DNA of 64,000 bases from Treponema sp. (GCA_014804005.1 JAAVAP010000011.1:15304-79303), one strand, 5' to 3'. Positions 37,614 through 47,340 are shown, counted from the first letter of the stretch. Numbers and translations: made by a program. The notes: a model not told the origin generated them from the letters alone.

Positions 37614-37673
37614 CTTCGCTTCCGCTGGGGCTAGCGTCTGCACCGTCTTGCTTCCGTAAGGGGCTTCAAAAAA
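37614..37673 (-). repeat. dispersed intergenic repeat, copy B (inverted)
   Basis: Reverse complement matches copy A at 20063-20121 with few mismatches. Confidence 0.8.
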
Positions 37674-37724
37674 AGAAAATCAAATTTCAACATCCATAAT
37701 TTAATTTGCATTGTTTCTTAAATA

Positions 37725-37740
37725 TGACAACAAAATGTCA
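37725..37740. promoter_or_regulatory. putative operator site 1, TGACA-N6-TGTCA
   Basis: TGACAACAAAATGTCA upstream of the WYL regulator. Confidence 0.6.
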
Positions 37741-37772
37741 GGTTTATGTGTTATAATATTTGTGGAGGAAAT

Positions 37773-38672
37773 ATGCAGGTAAACAACAGATTGTTTGAAA
37801 TTGTTTACATATTGTTGCAAAAGAAAAAAATTACGGCGAGGGAATTGGCGGAAAAGTTTGAAGTGTCTACGAGAACTATTTATAGAGATGTGGAAACTTT
37901 GAGCAGAGCGAATGTTCCGATTTATGCGACGCAGGGCAAGGATGGTGGAATCGCGCTTTTGGATAGATTTGTGCTGAACAAGACGATTCTTTCTGAAGAG
38001 GAACAAAATCAAATTTTGTTCGCATTGCAAAGTATGAAGAATGTGTCGGAGCAAGATGAAAAAGGAGTTTTGGAAAAACTGAGTACGCTGTTTAACAAGG
38101 CGGTGAGCGATTGGATAAAAATTGATTTTTCGGGTTGGAAAAAAGACAGCTCACAAAAAGCAAGATTTGATATGATTAAAAAAGCGATATTGAATAAAAG
38201 CCGGATAGAATTTGTGTACTATAATTCCAATGGAGAAAAAAGCAAAAGAATCGCAGAGCCGTTGCAAATATGGTTTAAAGACAAATCGTGGTACTTGATG
38301 AGCTATTGCAAATTGAAAGAAAATTACAGAATATTTAAAATTTCCAGAATGAAAGAAATCAAAATGTTGCGCGAACATTTTGAAAGGAATTTGCCAAAAG
38401 AGCAAAAAGACAAAGCGCGTGATTTTAAAATCATTTCGCTTAAATTGGAAATCAGCAAAGACATGGCGTATAGAGTTTATGATGAATTTGAAAATGAAGG
38501 AATTATAAAAAATAAAAATGGCGACTTTGTTGTAAAAGTAGAATATCCTGAAAATGAATGGGTTTGGAGTTATGTTTTGTCTTTTGGAGAATATGCAAAA
38601 GTTTTGTCGCCCAAAAAAGCAAAGGAAATTATAAAAGAAAAACTGCAAAAATCTTTGGAAAATTATTTATAA
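37773..38672 (+). CDS. YafY-family HTH/WYL transcriptional regulator
   Basis: 'ARELAEKFEVSTRTIYRDVETLSRANVPIYATQGKDGGIAL'; WYL domain; SD GGAGG before ATG 37773. Confidence 0.92.
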   Translation: MQVNNRLFEIVYILLQKKKITARELAEKFEVSTRTIYRDVETLSRANVPIYATQGKDGGIALLDRFVLNKTILSEEEQNQILFALQSMKNVSEQDEKGVLEKLSTLFNKAVSDWIKIDFSGWKKDSSQKARFDMIKKAILNKSRIEFVYYNSNGEKSKRIAEPLQIWFKDKSWYLMSYCKLKENYRIFKISRMKEIKMLREHFERNLPKEQKDKARDFKIISLKLEISKDMAYRVYDEFENEGIIKNKNGDFVVKVEYPENEWVWSYVLSFGEYAKVLSPKKAKEIIKEKLQKSLENYL

Positions 38673-38674
38673 TA

Positions 38675-38690
38675 TGACACACTGTTGTCA
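38675..38690. promoter_or_regulatory. putative operator site 2, TGACA-N6-TGTCA
   Basis: TGACACACTGTTGTCA. Confidence 0.6.
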
Positions 38691-38763
38691 AGTTATGTGT
38701 GGTATGCTTGTTTTCAAGAAAGAAAGTTGCAACTTTCTTCTTGACTTTTTATGGGAGTATGTT

Positions 38764-39228
38764 ATGAAATATGAAATTGTAGAATTGCAAGAAAAAGTTG
38801 TCGCAGGAATCAAAATAATGACAACCAATCAAAATGGAAAGGCTATGCAAGACATAGGAATGACTTGGCAAAAACTTTTTGCGGATGGAATCTATGAAAA
38901 GTTGCCAAATAAAGTGAATGGCAAAACAATAGGATTGTATACGGAATATGAAGGCGATTATACAAAGCCGTATGCATTTATTGCGGGCGCGGAAGTCAGC
39001 CAAAAATCGGAAGCCAATGAAGAAGTCGCGAGCAAAATTATTCCGAATGGTAAATATGCCAAGTTTGTCATATTTGGCGATGTGAAAAATTCAGTTGGAC
39101 AGGCTTGGCAAGAAATCTGGAATATGGATTTGAAAAGAAAATATACTTGCGATTTTGAAGAATATCAAAACAATTCGGAAGATATGCAAAAACAAGAAAT
39201 TCATATTTACATTGCGATCGATGAGTAA
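38764..39228 (+). CDS. GyrI-like / AraC effector-binding domain protein
   Basis: 'MKYEIVELQEKVVAGIKIMTTN...' and 'KIIPNGKYAKFVIFGDV' effector-binding pattern. Confidence 0.8.
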   Translation: MKYEIVELQEKVVAGIKIMTTNQNGKAMQDIGMTWQKLFADGIYEKLPNKVNGKTIGLYTEYEGDYTKPYAFIAGAEVSQKSEANEEVASKIIPNGKYAKFVIFGDVKNSVGQAWQEIWNMDLKRKYTCDFEEYQNNSEDMQKQEIHIYIAIDE

Positions 39229-39244
39229 TTTTGGGGAGGGGAAA

Positions 39245-39877
39245 ATGGCGTTCGATTTTAAAAAAGAGTACAAAGAATTTTATATGCCGGTACGCAAGCC
39301 TTCGATTGTAACTGTTCCGAAAATGAATTATTTGGCGGTGCGCGGCAGCGGAAATCCAAATGCCGAAAACAGCGAATACAAAAATTCGATCGGGCTTTTG
39401 TATTCGATTGCGTTCACGATAAAAATGAGCTACAAAGGCGCGCACAAAATCGATGGATATTTTGAATTTGTCGTGCCGCCGCTCGAAGGCTTTTGGTGGC
39501 AGAATAATGCCGCCGCAATCGACAATGCGGACAAGGACGGATTCAATTTTGTCTCGCTTATCCGCTTGCCTGATTTTGTGGCGAAGAATGATTTTGATTG
39601 GGCGATGCAGGAAGCGACAAAAAAGAAAAAGCAGGATTTTTCAAAGGTGGAATTTTTGACTTACGATGAGGGCGTGTGCGTACAATGTATGCACATCGGT
39701 CCTTACGACGATGAGACGAAAACCATTGCGTTAATGCACGAATATATTTCGGCAAATGGCTATGAATTGGATATAAACGAACGCCGCTACCATCACGAAA
39801 TTTATTTGAGCGACCCGCGTAAATGCGCTGCGGAAAAATTGAAAACCGTTGTGCGGCATCCGATAAAAAAAATCTGA
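39245..39877 (+). CDS. GyrI-like small-molecule-binding domain protein
   Basis: 'KEYKEFYMPVRKPSIVTVPKMNYLAVRGSGNPN', 'VCVQCMHIGPYDDE'. Confidence 0.88.
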   Translation: MAFDFKKEYKEFYMPVRKPSIVTVPKMNYLAVRGSGNPNAENSEYKNSIGLLYSIAFTIKMSYKGAHKIDGYFEFVVPPLEGFWWQNNAAAIDNADKDGFNFVSLIRLPDFVAKNDFDWAMQEATKKKKQDFSKVEFLTYDEGVCVQCMHIGPYDDETKTIALMHEYISANGYELDINERRYHHEIYLSDPRKCAAEKLKTVVRHPIKKI

Positions 39878-39928
39878 TGTGTGGGAGGTGATGAAATTCC
39901 CACGCGAGTTTTAACACGCAAACTTAGT

Positions 39929-39968
39929 GTTGATTAAATATGACATTTACTTGTCATATTTAATCAAC
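39929..39968. promoter_or_regulatory. putative operator site 3 within 17-nt-arm palindrome (or terminator)
   Basis: GTTGATTAAATATGACA-tttact-TGTCATATTTAATCAAC. Confidence 0.6.
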
Positions 39969-39995
39969 AGGGGATTTGTTTCCGTTTCAATTTCA

Positions 39996-40232
39996 TCATT
40001 TTTTACTGGGCAAATCTTCGCAAGTTTCGATAACAATTTCCCTTAAAATTTCTTTGTTGTCTATGTCATCAACCAAATACATTTGTTTTTGCATATTATT
40101 TTTTCCATTGCTATTGACAATTTTCACAAGCAGATTGTTATCGCATATTTCGTCAAACAAAATATCGTTATAATACAACAAATATTCTCCCATCATCGCC
40201 CTGCAATTTATATTGCCCAGCAAGTTTAATTG
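39996..40232 (-). pseudogene. 5'-truncated TfoX N-terminal-domain gene remnant
   Basis: 'QLNLLGNINCRAMMGEYLLYYNDILFDEICDNNLLVKI...MYLVDDIDNKEILREIVIETCEDLPSKK' matches TfoX-N without its first residues and start codon. Confidence 0.6.
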
Positions 40233-41305
40233 GAAACAAAATCGGCGGATGCGAATTTCGCGCAGCCGAATGGCGCGTCGTGAAAAGCAAGGAATTTTTT
40301 TTGAAGAGCTGCGGCGCGTTTTGAAATTTCGCATATTCGTTTTGCTGCGCCATTTTCCGAAAGAACGAGCGGATTTATGTAGCGTCGCTTCACTTCCAAA
40401 TTCACGCAAAAATAATTCGGCATGGCGAATTTGGCGCGGCGGATTTTTTTCATCGTGCGGAATGTTTTATAATGAATCAAAAAATCTCGCAAATCCTGCG
40501 TCGCGCTTTCTTTGTTCTCAAAAAGCATTTTGTCCCAACGCGCAATTATTTTTTTTTCCGACAATTCAAAAAGTTCGTTTTCAAAAAGCGCGCCACAGCT
40601 CAAAGCCTTTTCCACGACACGCGCCAAAAGTTCCATCGCAATTTTATCTTCGTTGCGCTGCAAAATCATTCCGACTTTGAGGCAGCGCGAAAAATATTCA
40701 AGCGCGATTTTTTTCGTGCGAAACGCGAATTCAATTTTGCCAAATTCATTTTTCGCCAAAGTCAAATCTTCGTAAAAACGCCGCACACTTCGAAGTGAAA
40801 AAATTCCCTGCAACGCCGCTCCGCTCGGAAACATATATTCGAGCCTGTCCGCGCTGAGCTTGGGAATCTCATTGTCGCAAATCGGATATGCGTGATAATC
40901 GTCAACATCGCTCACGGCCAAGCCGTCTTGCTTCAAAAGCCGCGCGAGTTCCGCGTCGTTCTGGAGCATTTTCGCATTCGCGTTTTCGGTGGAAGTTTGA
41001 GTGAGCGCGTCTCCGTTTTTAAAATCGATGACATGGCTGAAAGCTGGCGTGGAAACGTCGTGCAAAAGCGCGGCGAGCGTCTGCTTTTTGTCGCGAGTGA
41101 AATTCCAAACGATGAGCGCGCAATTCACGCTGTGCTCGAATCGCGAATAAAAAAATTTGTTTTTAAAAAGCGCAGTCCAATCCGTGCCGCATAAAAGCTC
41201 GATTCCTTTGAGGCGAACAAGAAGTTTCAGTGAGAGGTATTTTTCAAGAAAATCGGGAAATTCTGCGTACAGAATTTCCCGATATTTTTTTAGATCGAAT
41301 TTCAA
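40226..41305 (-). CDS. HD-domain phosphohydrolase-like protein
   Basis: 'RFEHSVNCALIVWNFTRDKKQTLAALLHDVSTPAFSHVID' HD motif. Confidence 0.85.
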   Translation of the reverse strand: MKFDLKKYREILYAEFPDFLEKYLSLKLLVRLKGIELLCGTDWTALFKNKFFYSRFEHSVNCALIVWNFTRDKKQTLAALLHDVSTPAFSHVIDFKNGDALTQTSTENANAKMLQNDAELARLLKQDGLAVSDVDDYHAYPICDNEIPKLSADRLEYMFPSGAALQGIFSLRSVRRFYEDLTLAKNEFGKIEFAFRTKKIALEYFSRCLKVGMILQRNEDKIAMELLARVVEKALSCGALFENELFELSEKKIIARWDKMLFENKESATQDLRDFLIHYKTFRTMKKIRRAKFAMPNYFCVNLEVKRRYINPLVLSENGAAKRICEISKRAAALQKKFLAFHDAPFGCAKFASADFVSN

Positions 41306-41311
41306 ATCAGA

Positions 41312-42568
41312 TTAGAACGCGCGATTGTATTTCCAATAGAAGCCAAAGCAGAAGCGATTGTATCGATTGTCATTTGGATAGCGAGTTGTTTCGTATTCGA
41401 ACACCGCGCTGATTGAATGATGCTCGTTGATGTCGAACGTGAAATCGGGACGAATGTTCCAAATGAATCCGCCGTCATCATCCCAGCTGTCATCTTCCGC
41501 GCCCCATGCAAATGAAGTCCATGCGCCCAAATGCAACGCTTTTGTGATGTCCCACTGAATGCGACCGCCCGTGTACAACGCCGCCGTGTAGTCCGGATAA
41601 AGGTAATCCGAGAATCCGACTTCGGGTTTGATCCAAAGCGGAAGTTTGCCGAATTTGATATAAACCGCAGCTCCAGTTCCCCACATTTTATTGCCATAAA
41701 TATCGCCGCTTTTTTTGATTCCGATTCCATCCAAACCGAACCAGGCTTCGATGTTGAAGTTTCGCGTGAAATCTAGTTTGAGACCAGTGTAAAGATTTCC
41801 GCCAGCATTTTCCTTGTCGGCATGCTTATAGGCAACGGCAACGGTGAGCAAATCAATCGGCTTGAGTTCTACCGCGGCATTGATGAAGAAATGGTCGGAA
41901 GTCGCGCCATCAGGAATTGCGACACCGAGCTGCAAATAATGATTTTTGGCTTTGTCAAATCCAATTGTATAGCGCGCGGCAATTGCCGTATCCGCCCATT
42001 TATAGGCGTAATCAAATCTGCCTACTACTTTGTCTTTTTCGGGGGCGTTGGACTTGTAGTTCTTTGAGACGCCGACCCATTTGTAGTATGTTGTTGCAAA
42101 ATCGCCTTGAAGGACGTGCGCCAGCGGCATCCATGGGAATCCGCCTGTCTGAGGCGAAGGTCCCACCTGCCAGTTGAGGTGAGTTCCGACTGCGGCTTCA
42201 AAATTTTTGAACGGGCGCACAACAAAGTTTACGTAATGGTCATATCCTTTGCGCTCTTCGCCCATAAAACTGAATTGTGTTTCTATTGTGTTTTCAAAAC
42301 TTATTCCGCTTCCTTTCCAATTCATTAGCGGTATTCCCCAAGTGAGTCCGCCGTCCATCGTGAACCATTCCCAATCCAAGCGAACTTGAAGCGTGTCCAA
42401 AATGCCAGTCCAGTTGAAATCGCCGTGACCGTCGTCGCCGTCATTTTCATAAGGCAAACCGAATCCTGTGTAAAGCGTGTTTTGAACGCTGCGTTCTTTC
42501 AGGATTTGCGCGCTCGCGGAACTCAAAAGAATTGCGCCTGCGGCAATCGCAATCAGAAATTTTTTCAT
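41312..42568 (-). CDS. putative outer-membrane beta-barrel protein
   Basis: Signal peptide 'MKKFLIAIAAGAILLSSASAQ'; alternating aromatic beta-strands; C-terminal 'FCFGFYWKYNRAF'. Confidence 0.7.
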   Translation of the reverse strand: MKKFLIAIAAGAILLSSASAQILKERSVQNTLYTGFGLPYENDGDDGHGDFNWTGILDTLQVRLDWEWFTMDGGLTWGIPLMNWKGSGISFENTIETQFSFMGEERKGYDHYVNFVVRPFKNFEAAVGTHLNWQVGPSPQTGGFPWMPLAHVLQGDFATTYYKWVGVSKNYKSNAPEKDKVVGRFDYAYKWADTAIAARYTIGFDKAKNHYLQLGVAIPDGATSDHFFINAAVELKPIDLLTVAVAYKHADKENAGGNLYTGLKLDFTRNFNIEAWFGLDGIGIKKSGDIYGNKMWGTGAAVYIKFGKLPLWIKPEVGFSDYLYPDYTAALYTGGRIQWDITKALHLGAWTSFAWGAEDDSWDDDGGFIWNIRPDFTFDINEHHSISAVFEYETTRYPNDNRYNRFCFGFYWKYNRAF

Positions 42569-42595
42569 AATTTCTCCTTTCATATCATAAGGAAT

Positions 42596-43267
42596 TTATT
42601 TTGCGCCCCACTGAACATAATACTCGTCAAGCGCAATCCTTATTTCTCTTGTAATTATACCCGAATCATCGCCTTTGTCAAGGGCGGCGATAACGTCGCG
42701 CATCGTAACGATTGACGCGGCGAGAAAGCCATAAGTTTCTTGGATTTCGTCGAGCGCGCTTTTTTCGGAATTTTTTCCGCGCTCCATTCTGTTCAAACTT
42801 ACAATCAAGCCTTTGACTTGGACATCGCCCTGCGCCTTGATGATTGGGAACGTTTCCTCGATTGAAGCGCCGCTTGTCGTAACGTCTTCAATTACAACAA
42901 CTCGGTCGCCCGAACGCAACGGGCTTCCCAAAAGGATTCCCGCGTCTCCGTGGTCTTTGATTTCCTTTCGATTGGAACAGTATCGAATTTCCTTGCCGAA
43001 AAGTTCGCTGTATGCGATGGCGGCAGTTACGGCGAGCGGGATTCCCTTGTACGCCGGTCCGAAAAAAACGTCGAAATCGTCGCCGAAATTTTCGTGGACT
43101 GCGCGGGCGTAAAATTGCCCGAGGCGGCGCAGTTGGCTTCCTGTCACGTACGCGCCCGCGTTCATGAAAAACGGCGAGTGCCGTCCGCTTTTGAGAGTGA
43201 ACGATCCGAATTTCAGAACGTCGCATTCAATCATAAAGTCGATGAATTCTTTTTTATAATCTTGCAT
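42596..43267 (-). CDS. pyrE: orotate phosphoribosyltransferase
   Basis: 'FGPAYKGIPLAV', 'VVVIEDVTTSGASI' PRPP-binding motif. Confidence 0.93.
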   Translation of the reverse strand: MQDYKKEFIDFMIECDVLKFGSFTLKSGRHSPFFMNAGAYVTGSQLRRLGQFYARAVHENFGDDFDVFFGPAYKGIPLAVTAAIAYSELFGKEIRYCSNRKEIKDHGDAGILLGSPLRSGDRVVVIEDVTTSGASIEETFPIIKAQGDVQVKGLIVSLNRMERGKNSEKSALDEIQETYGFLAASIVTMRDVIAALDKGDDSGIITREIRIALDEYYVQWGAK

Positions 43268-43331
43268 TCATTCATTTTATTTTGTTATCGAATTTTTTTC
43301 AAGTGCGAACGGCGGGAAGCGGAAGACTTCC

Positions 43332-45164
43332 CTATTCCTCGCATTTCAATTTCAAATCTCGCAGCAATTGCTCGTCCACTTTGCTCGGGCAGTCGTCGAG
43401 CGGGCTTGCCGCCAAATTGTTTTTCGGGAACGCGATGACTTCGTGAATTGAATCTTCTTTGCACATCAGCATCACGAGGCGGTCGAGGCCAGGCGCGATT
43501 CCTCCGTGCGGCGGCGCACCGTATTTGAACGCCTGCACCAAAAATCCGAACGCCTTTTGCGCGCGCTCCTGGCTGTAGCCTGAGATTTTGAAAATTCGTT
43601 CTTGCAGCGCGGGATCGTTGATACGCATTGAGCCTGAGGCAAGTTCGTAGCCGTTCAAAACCAAATCGTACAAGTCGCCTTTGACTTCGCCCGGATTGCT
43701 TTCGAGCGTGGGCCAATATTTTTTTTGCGGAAGCGTGAACATGTGATGCTCCGTTTCCCAATGGTTTTCATCCTCGTTCCATGCGAAATACGGAAAGTCG
43801 ATTATCCACGCAAAATGGAATTCATCGTTCGCGTCGTAAAGATTCAAGTCGCGGCCAAGTTGTTTTCGAACCGCGCCCAAAGCCGTGCACGCCGTCTGCC
43901 AACTTTCGTCCGAAACGAAAAGAAGCAAGTCGTTGGCGTTCGCGCCAAGTTTTTCGCAGATTTCATTTTCCTTTCCCACAAAAAATTTCGAAATGCCGCC
44001 TTCAAATTTGAGCGCGTTTTCGGCGGAAACAATTTTCATCCAAGCCAAGCCCTTTGCCTTGTAAGTTTTGGCGACGGCTTCCAAAGCCTCGATATTTTTT
44101 CGGCTGAATTTTTCCGCGCAATTCGGAACGACAAGACATTTCAATCCGCTTCGCTTGTGCCGCTCGATTTCCATTTTCGCGTTTGCCGCGCCCGACTTGA
44201 ACGCATTGAAATCCGAAAGTTCCGCCATAAAACTTGCGTCCTGCATTTTCAAATCAAAGCGCAAATCTGGCTTGTCGCTGCCATAAAAATTGAATGCGTC
44301 TTCCCATGAAAGGCGGTCGAACTGCGCGGGCAAATCATAGCCAAGAGTTTTTTTGAAAACATGGCGCAACATCGCTTCGGTCGTGGCGAGAACTTCCTCG
44401 CGGTCGGTAAAACTCATTTCCATATCGATTTGCGTGAATTCCGGCTGGCGATCGCCGCGCGCGTCTTCGTCACGATAGCATCGTGCAATTTGAAAATATT
44501 TGTCGAATCCGCTCACCATCAAAAGTTGCTTGTAAAGTTGCGGCGACTGCGGAAGCGAATAAAATTTTCCGGGATGAATTCGGCTGGGAACAAGATAGTC
44601 GCGCGCTCCTTCGGGCGTGGATTTTATGAACGTGGGCGTTTCGATTTCTAGAAATCCTTGCGCCGTCAAAAATTCGCGCACGGCGAAAGTCACTTGCGAG
44701 CGCAAGATAATGTGGCGTTGCATCACTTCGCGCCTCAAATCCAAATAGCGATATTTGAGTCGCAAGTCTTCGTTTGGAATTACGAGAGTTCCATCCTTTT
44801 GGCGCACTTCGTCAATCGCGAACGGAAGAACTTCGCTCGTTGTGAAAATTTCGATTTCGTCGGCAATCACTTCGATTTGTCCCGTGGTCATTTCCGCGTT
44901 GAAATCCTTTTCGTTTCGCATTGAAACTTTTCCGCGCACGGCAATGCAAAATTCCGATTTGAGCGACGCGGCGATTTTTTTCGTTTCGTCATTCGCGCTG
45001 TCGCCCACAACAACTTGCGTGATTCCGTAGCGGTCGCGCAAAAGAATGAAAGTGAGTCCGCCGAGCGCGCGCGTCCTGTGAACCCAACCGTTCAGCGTTA
45101 CGATTTTTCCAGCGTCCGAAGAGCGCAGCGCACCGCAATTACAACTTCGTTTTGTGTGTTCCAT
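43332..45164 (-). CDS. aspS: aspartyl-tRNA synthetase
   Basis: 'GWVHRTRALGGLTFILLRDRYGITQVV', 'FLEIETPTFIKSTPEGARDYLVPSR', 'GIAPGLDRLVML'. Confidence 0.96.
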   Translation of the reverse strand: MEHTKRSCNCGALRSSDAGKIVTLNGWVHRTRALGGLTFILLRDRYGITQVVVGDSANDETKKIAASLKSEFCIAVRGKVSMRNEKDFNAEMTTGQIEVIADEIEIFTTSEVLPFAIDEVRQKDGTLVIPNEDLRLKYRYLDLRREVMQRHIILRSQVTFAVREFLTAQGFLEIETPTFIKSTPEGARDYLVPSRIHPGKFYSLPQSPQLYKQLLMVSGFDKYFQIARCYRDEDARGDRQPEFTQIDMEMSFTDREEVLATTEAMLRHVFKKTLGYDLPAQFDRLSWEDAFNFYGSDKPDLRFDLKMQDASFMAELSDFNAFKSGAANAKMEIERHKRSGLKCLVVPNCAEKFSRKNIEALEAVAKTYKAKGLAWMKIVSAENALKFEGGISKFFVGKENEICEKLGANANDLLLFVSDESWQTACTALGAVRKQLGRDLNLYDANDEFHFAWIIDFPYFAWNEDENHWETEHHMFTLPQKKYWPTLESNPGEVKGDLYDLVLNGYELASGSMRINDPALQERIFKISGYSQERAQKAFGFLVQAFKYGAPPHGGIAPGLDRLVMLMCKEDSIHEVIAFPKNNLAASPLDDCPSKVDEQLLRDLKLKCEE

Positions 45165-45221
45165 ATTTTCCCCGATCGAGTTCGCAAACAAACTCTAAAA
45201 AAATTTTTTAAGTGATTTAAA

Positions 45222-45348
45222 GGCACATTCGAAAAAATTGCTTTTGGCAATTTTTTCGAATGTGCCGACGAGTTCTATCGTCGCTACAATAGCGCGACGA
45301 AGAACATCGCATTTTCAAAGTTACCTCTAAAAACTGAAGTTTTTAGAG
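45222..45348. repeat. multi-hairpin intergenic element upstream of aspS
   Basis: 20-nt perfect arms GGCACATTCGAAAAAATTGC/GCAATTTTTTCGAATGTGCC plus further stems. Confidence 0.8.
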
Positions 45349-45384
45349 ATTCCCTTATGATTTTAGCGCAAATCGCGATTTTGT

Positions 45385-47340
45385 TCAATTGTAAACATCG
45401 ATGTATTTGTCCGCGTCGTGTTGGGTGATGATTCGCGGCGCTTCGATTGTTTCGGAATTTTCCGTTTCATGAAGCGAATGCAATCCGTACAAATTTATCG
45501 GCCTGCCAGTTTCGCGGAATTTTATTTTTCCAAGCGGTCGCAACATTTTTATTTGAGTTTCGTCCAAATTGTTTGCGGCGTCTTCCGAAATCATTACTGA
45601 AATTTTTTCGTAATAACCAAGCTTGCAAATGTTGTTGGCGAGTTCAATGTTCGGAGAAATCGCGGCGCAGTCAATTCGCTGTTCTTCGCCGATGATTCCA
45701 AGCAGAATATTTCCGAAATGTACGGCAATTGCGAAATCAATGCACGGGTAATAATCTTGTGCCCGTCGTGAATTCATAATTTGCAAAAGTTCTTGAATTT
45801 CCAGCGCGGTGGAAATCGCAGTCTTTGTATTTTTGCGGAATAAAATCGTCATCATAATTCCGCTTGCGTACAAAGCAGTGCCGCCCGAATTTTCCAAGAC
45901 TTCCAAAATCTTAGAAGAATAAAACGCGATTGTCTCGAACTGCTCGCGCAAGCTGATTTGCATTTCTTTCGTAGGAGCGATTGAAATTCTGATTGACATA
46001 ATTGTGGATTCGATTTCGGCGTGGTCGTCCAAATTGATTTCGCCAAAAGTTCCTTTTTTGAGAATGTGCGTAAGCTCGCTCGGCACAAATTTTCTGTAGG
46101 AAGTATATTGTTCCGAAAGTTCGCTTTTTTGTCGAAGAAAATTGCGCGCAACAAATTCCAGTGAGATTGTAAAATAAATTGCGATGAGCCAAATCAAAAT
46201 TGCGGCAGAAATTTCCGTAAAGTTGAAAAGCATATTTTTGTGCGGACCGTAAAAAAATTCGTCAAGGAAAATTCCGCTGAAAATTATTATGTAGAAAAAT
46301 GCGTAAATTGCTATGCGATTGTTTTTCGTTTTGAGCGCGGCCACAATTTGCCAGAGTGAATAGAAAAAGAACAATGCCGAAATCAAGAGCGAAGCCAAAA
46401 TTATGTAAGGCAAAATTTTCGTGGGCAGACAAATCAAAAGCGTGGCGAGCGCGAATGCAATGACAGAATAGGCTTTGTTGATGCGCAGACGCAGCGCCTT
46501 GATATTTTCGTCCGCATTGTAGACGAGCGAAAAAATTCCGAACGAAAGCAAAACAAGGTTTTGCAATTTTATTTGCAAGGCATAATTTATTTCGTCCGCA
46601 AAAATCGCGAGCACATTGAATTGCCCCATTGCGAGCCGAAAAAAAAGTGCCGACAAAAAAATCGACAAGTATAATTCTTGCGCGTATGATTTGTCGAAAA
46701 ACCAAACCCAAAAAATTACGAATAAAATGAAAATCAGCATTCCGACAAGCGCGGCGAGTAAAAGCGCGCTCGCTTTGTACAAGTTGTTTATGTCGGTCGC
46801 GAGTCCGAACATAATTGGCGAAAGGATTCCGCCCGCTAGTTTATCAAAATTCGCGACTTGTATCACAAGTTCCACAAGGCCATTTTCGTCGGAAAAAAAT
46901 GTCGTTAAAAGCGGGCGTTGAGTTGGCTTGTAATTTGCTTCGCGGCGAGAAAAAATTCCGTAAGACGCGACTTCATTTCCATTCGCGAAAATCCGCGCGG
47001 CGAGCGAAGGACTGCTCCTTGAAAAAATTCCGTATTCAGTGTTCGGGAGCAAATCGCTTATGAGTACACGATAAGTGCCGCATCCGAACGGCGATTCTTT
47101 TAATTCCGCCGGAATGAGCGTCCAAGTTTTTGGCACTTGGGTGAAATCAACTTTGAGATGCGAATTTGACAGCTTGGAAAAAGTTTGGTCTTTATAGAAT
47201 TCCCAATCGCCGCTCAGCCGAATTATTTTTTCGTTTTCGCGCGTAAGATTGAAATTCACCATTCCATTGCTGACATTTTTTGCGAAAGCCGAAAATGTGA
47301 AAAATGAAATCGCAAGCAGAAAAAAATTATATTTCTTCAA
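45385..47340 (-). CDS. 7TM sensor with degenerate class III cyclase-like domain
   Basis: Extracellular N-domain, about 7 TM helices, C-terminal cyclase-like fold; probable TTG start overlapping the upstream gene. Confidence 0.7.
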   Translation of the reverse strand: MKKYNFFLLAISFFTFSAFAKNVSNGMVNFNLTRENEKIIRLSGDWEFYKDQTFSKLSNSHLKVDFTQVPKTWTLIPAELKESPFGCGTYRVLISDLLPNTEYGIFSRSSPSLAARIFANGNEVASYGIFSRREANYKPTQRPLLTTFFSDENGLVELVIQVANFDKLAGGILSPIMFGLATDINNLYKASALLLAALVGMLIFILFVIFWVWFFDKSYAQELYLSIFLSALFFRLAMGQFNVLAIFADEINYALQIKLQNLVLLSFGIFSLVYNADENIKALRLRINKAYSVIAFALATLLICLPTKILPYIILASLLISALFFFYSLWQIVAALKTKNNRIAIYAFFYIIIFSGIFLDEFFYGPHKNMLFNFTEISAAILIWLIAIYFTISLEFVARNFLRQKSELSEQYTSYRKFVPSELTHILKKGTFGEINLDDHAEIESTIMSIRISIAPTKEMQISLREQFETIAFYSSKILEVLENSGGTALYASGIMMTILFRKNTKTAISTALEIQELLQIMNSRRAQDYYPCIDFAIAVHFGNILLGIIGEEQRIDCAAISPNIELANNICKLGYYEKISVMISEDAANNLDETQIKMLRPLGKIKFRETGRPINLYGLHSLHETENSETIEAPRIITQHDADKYIDVYN

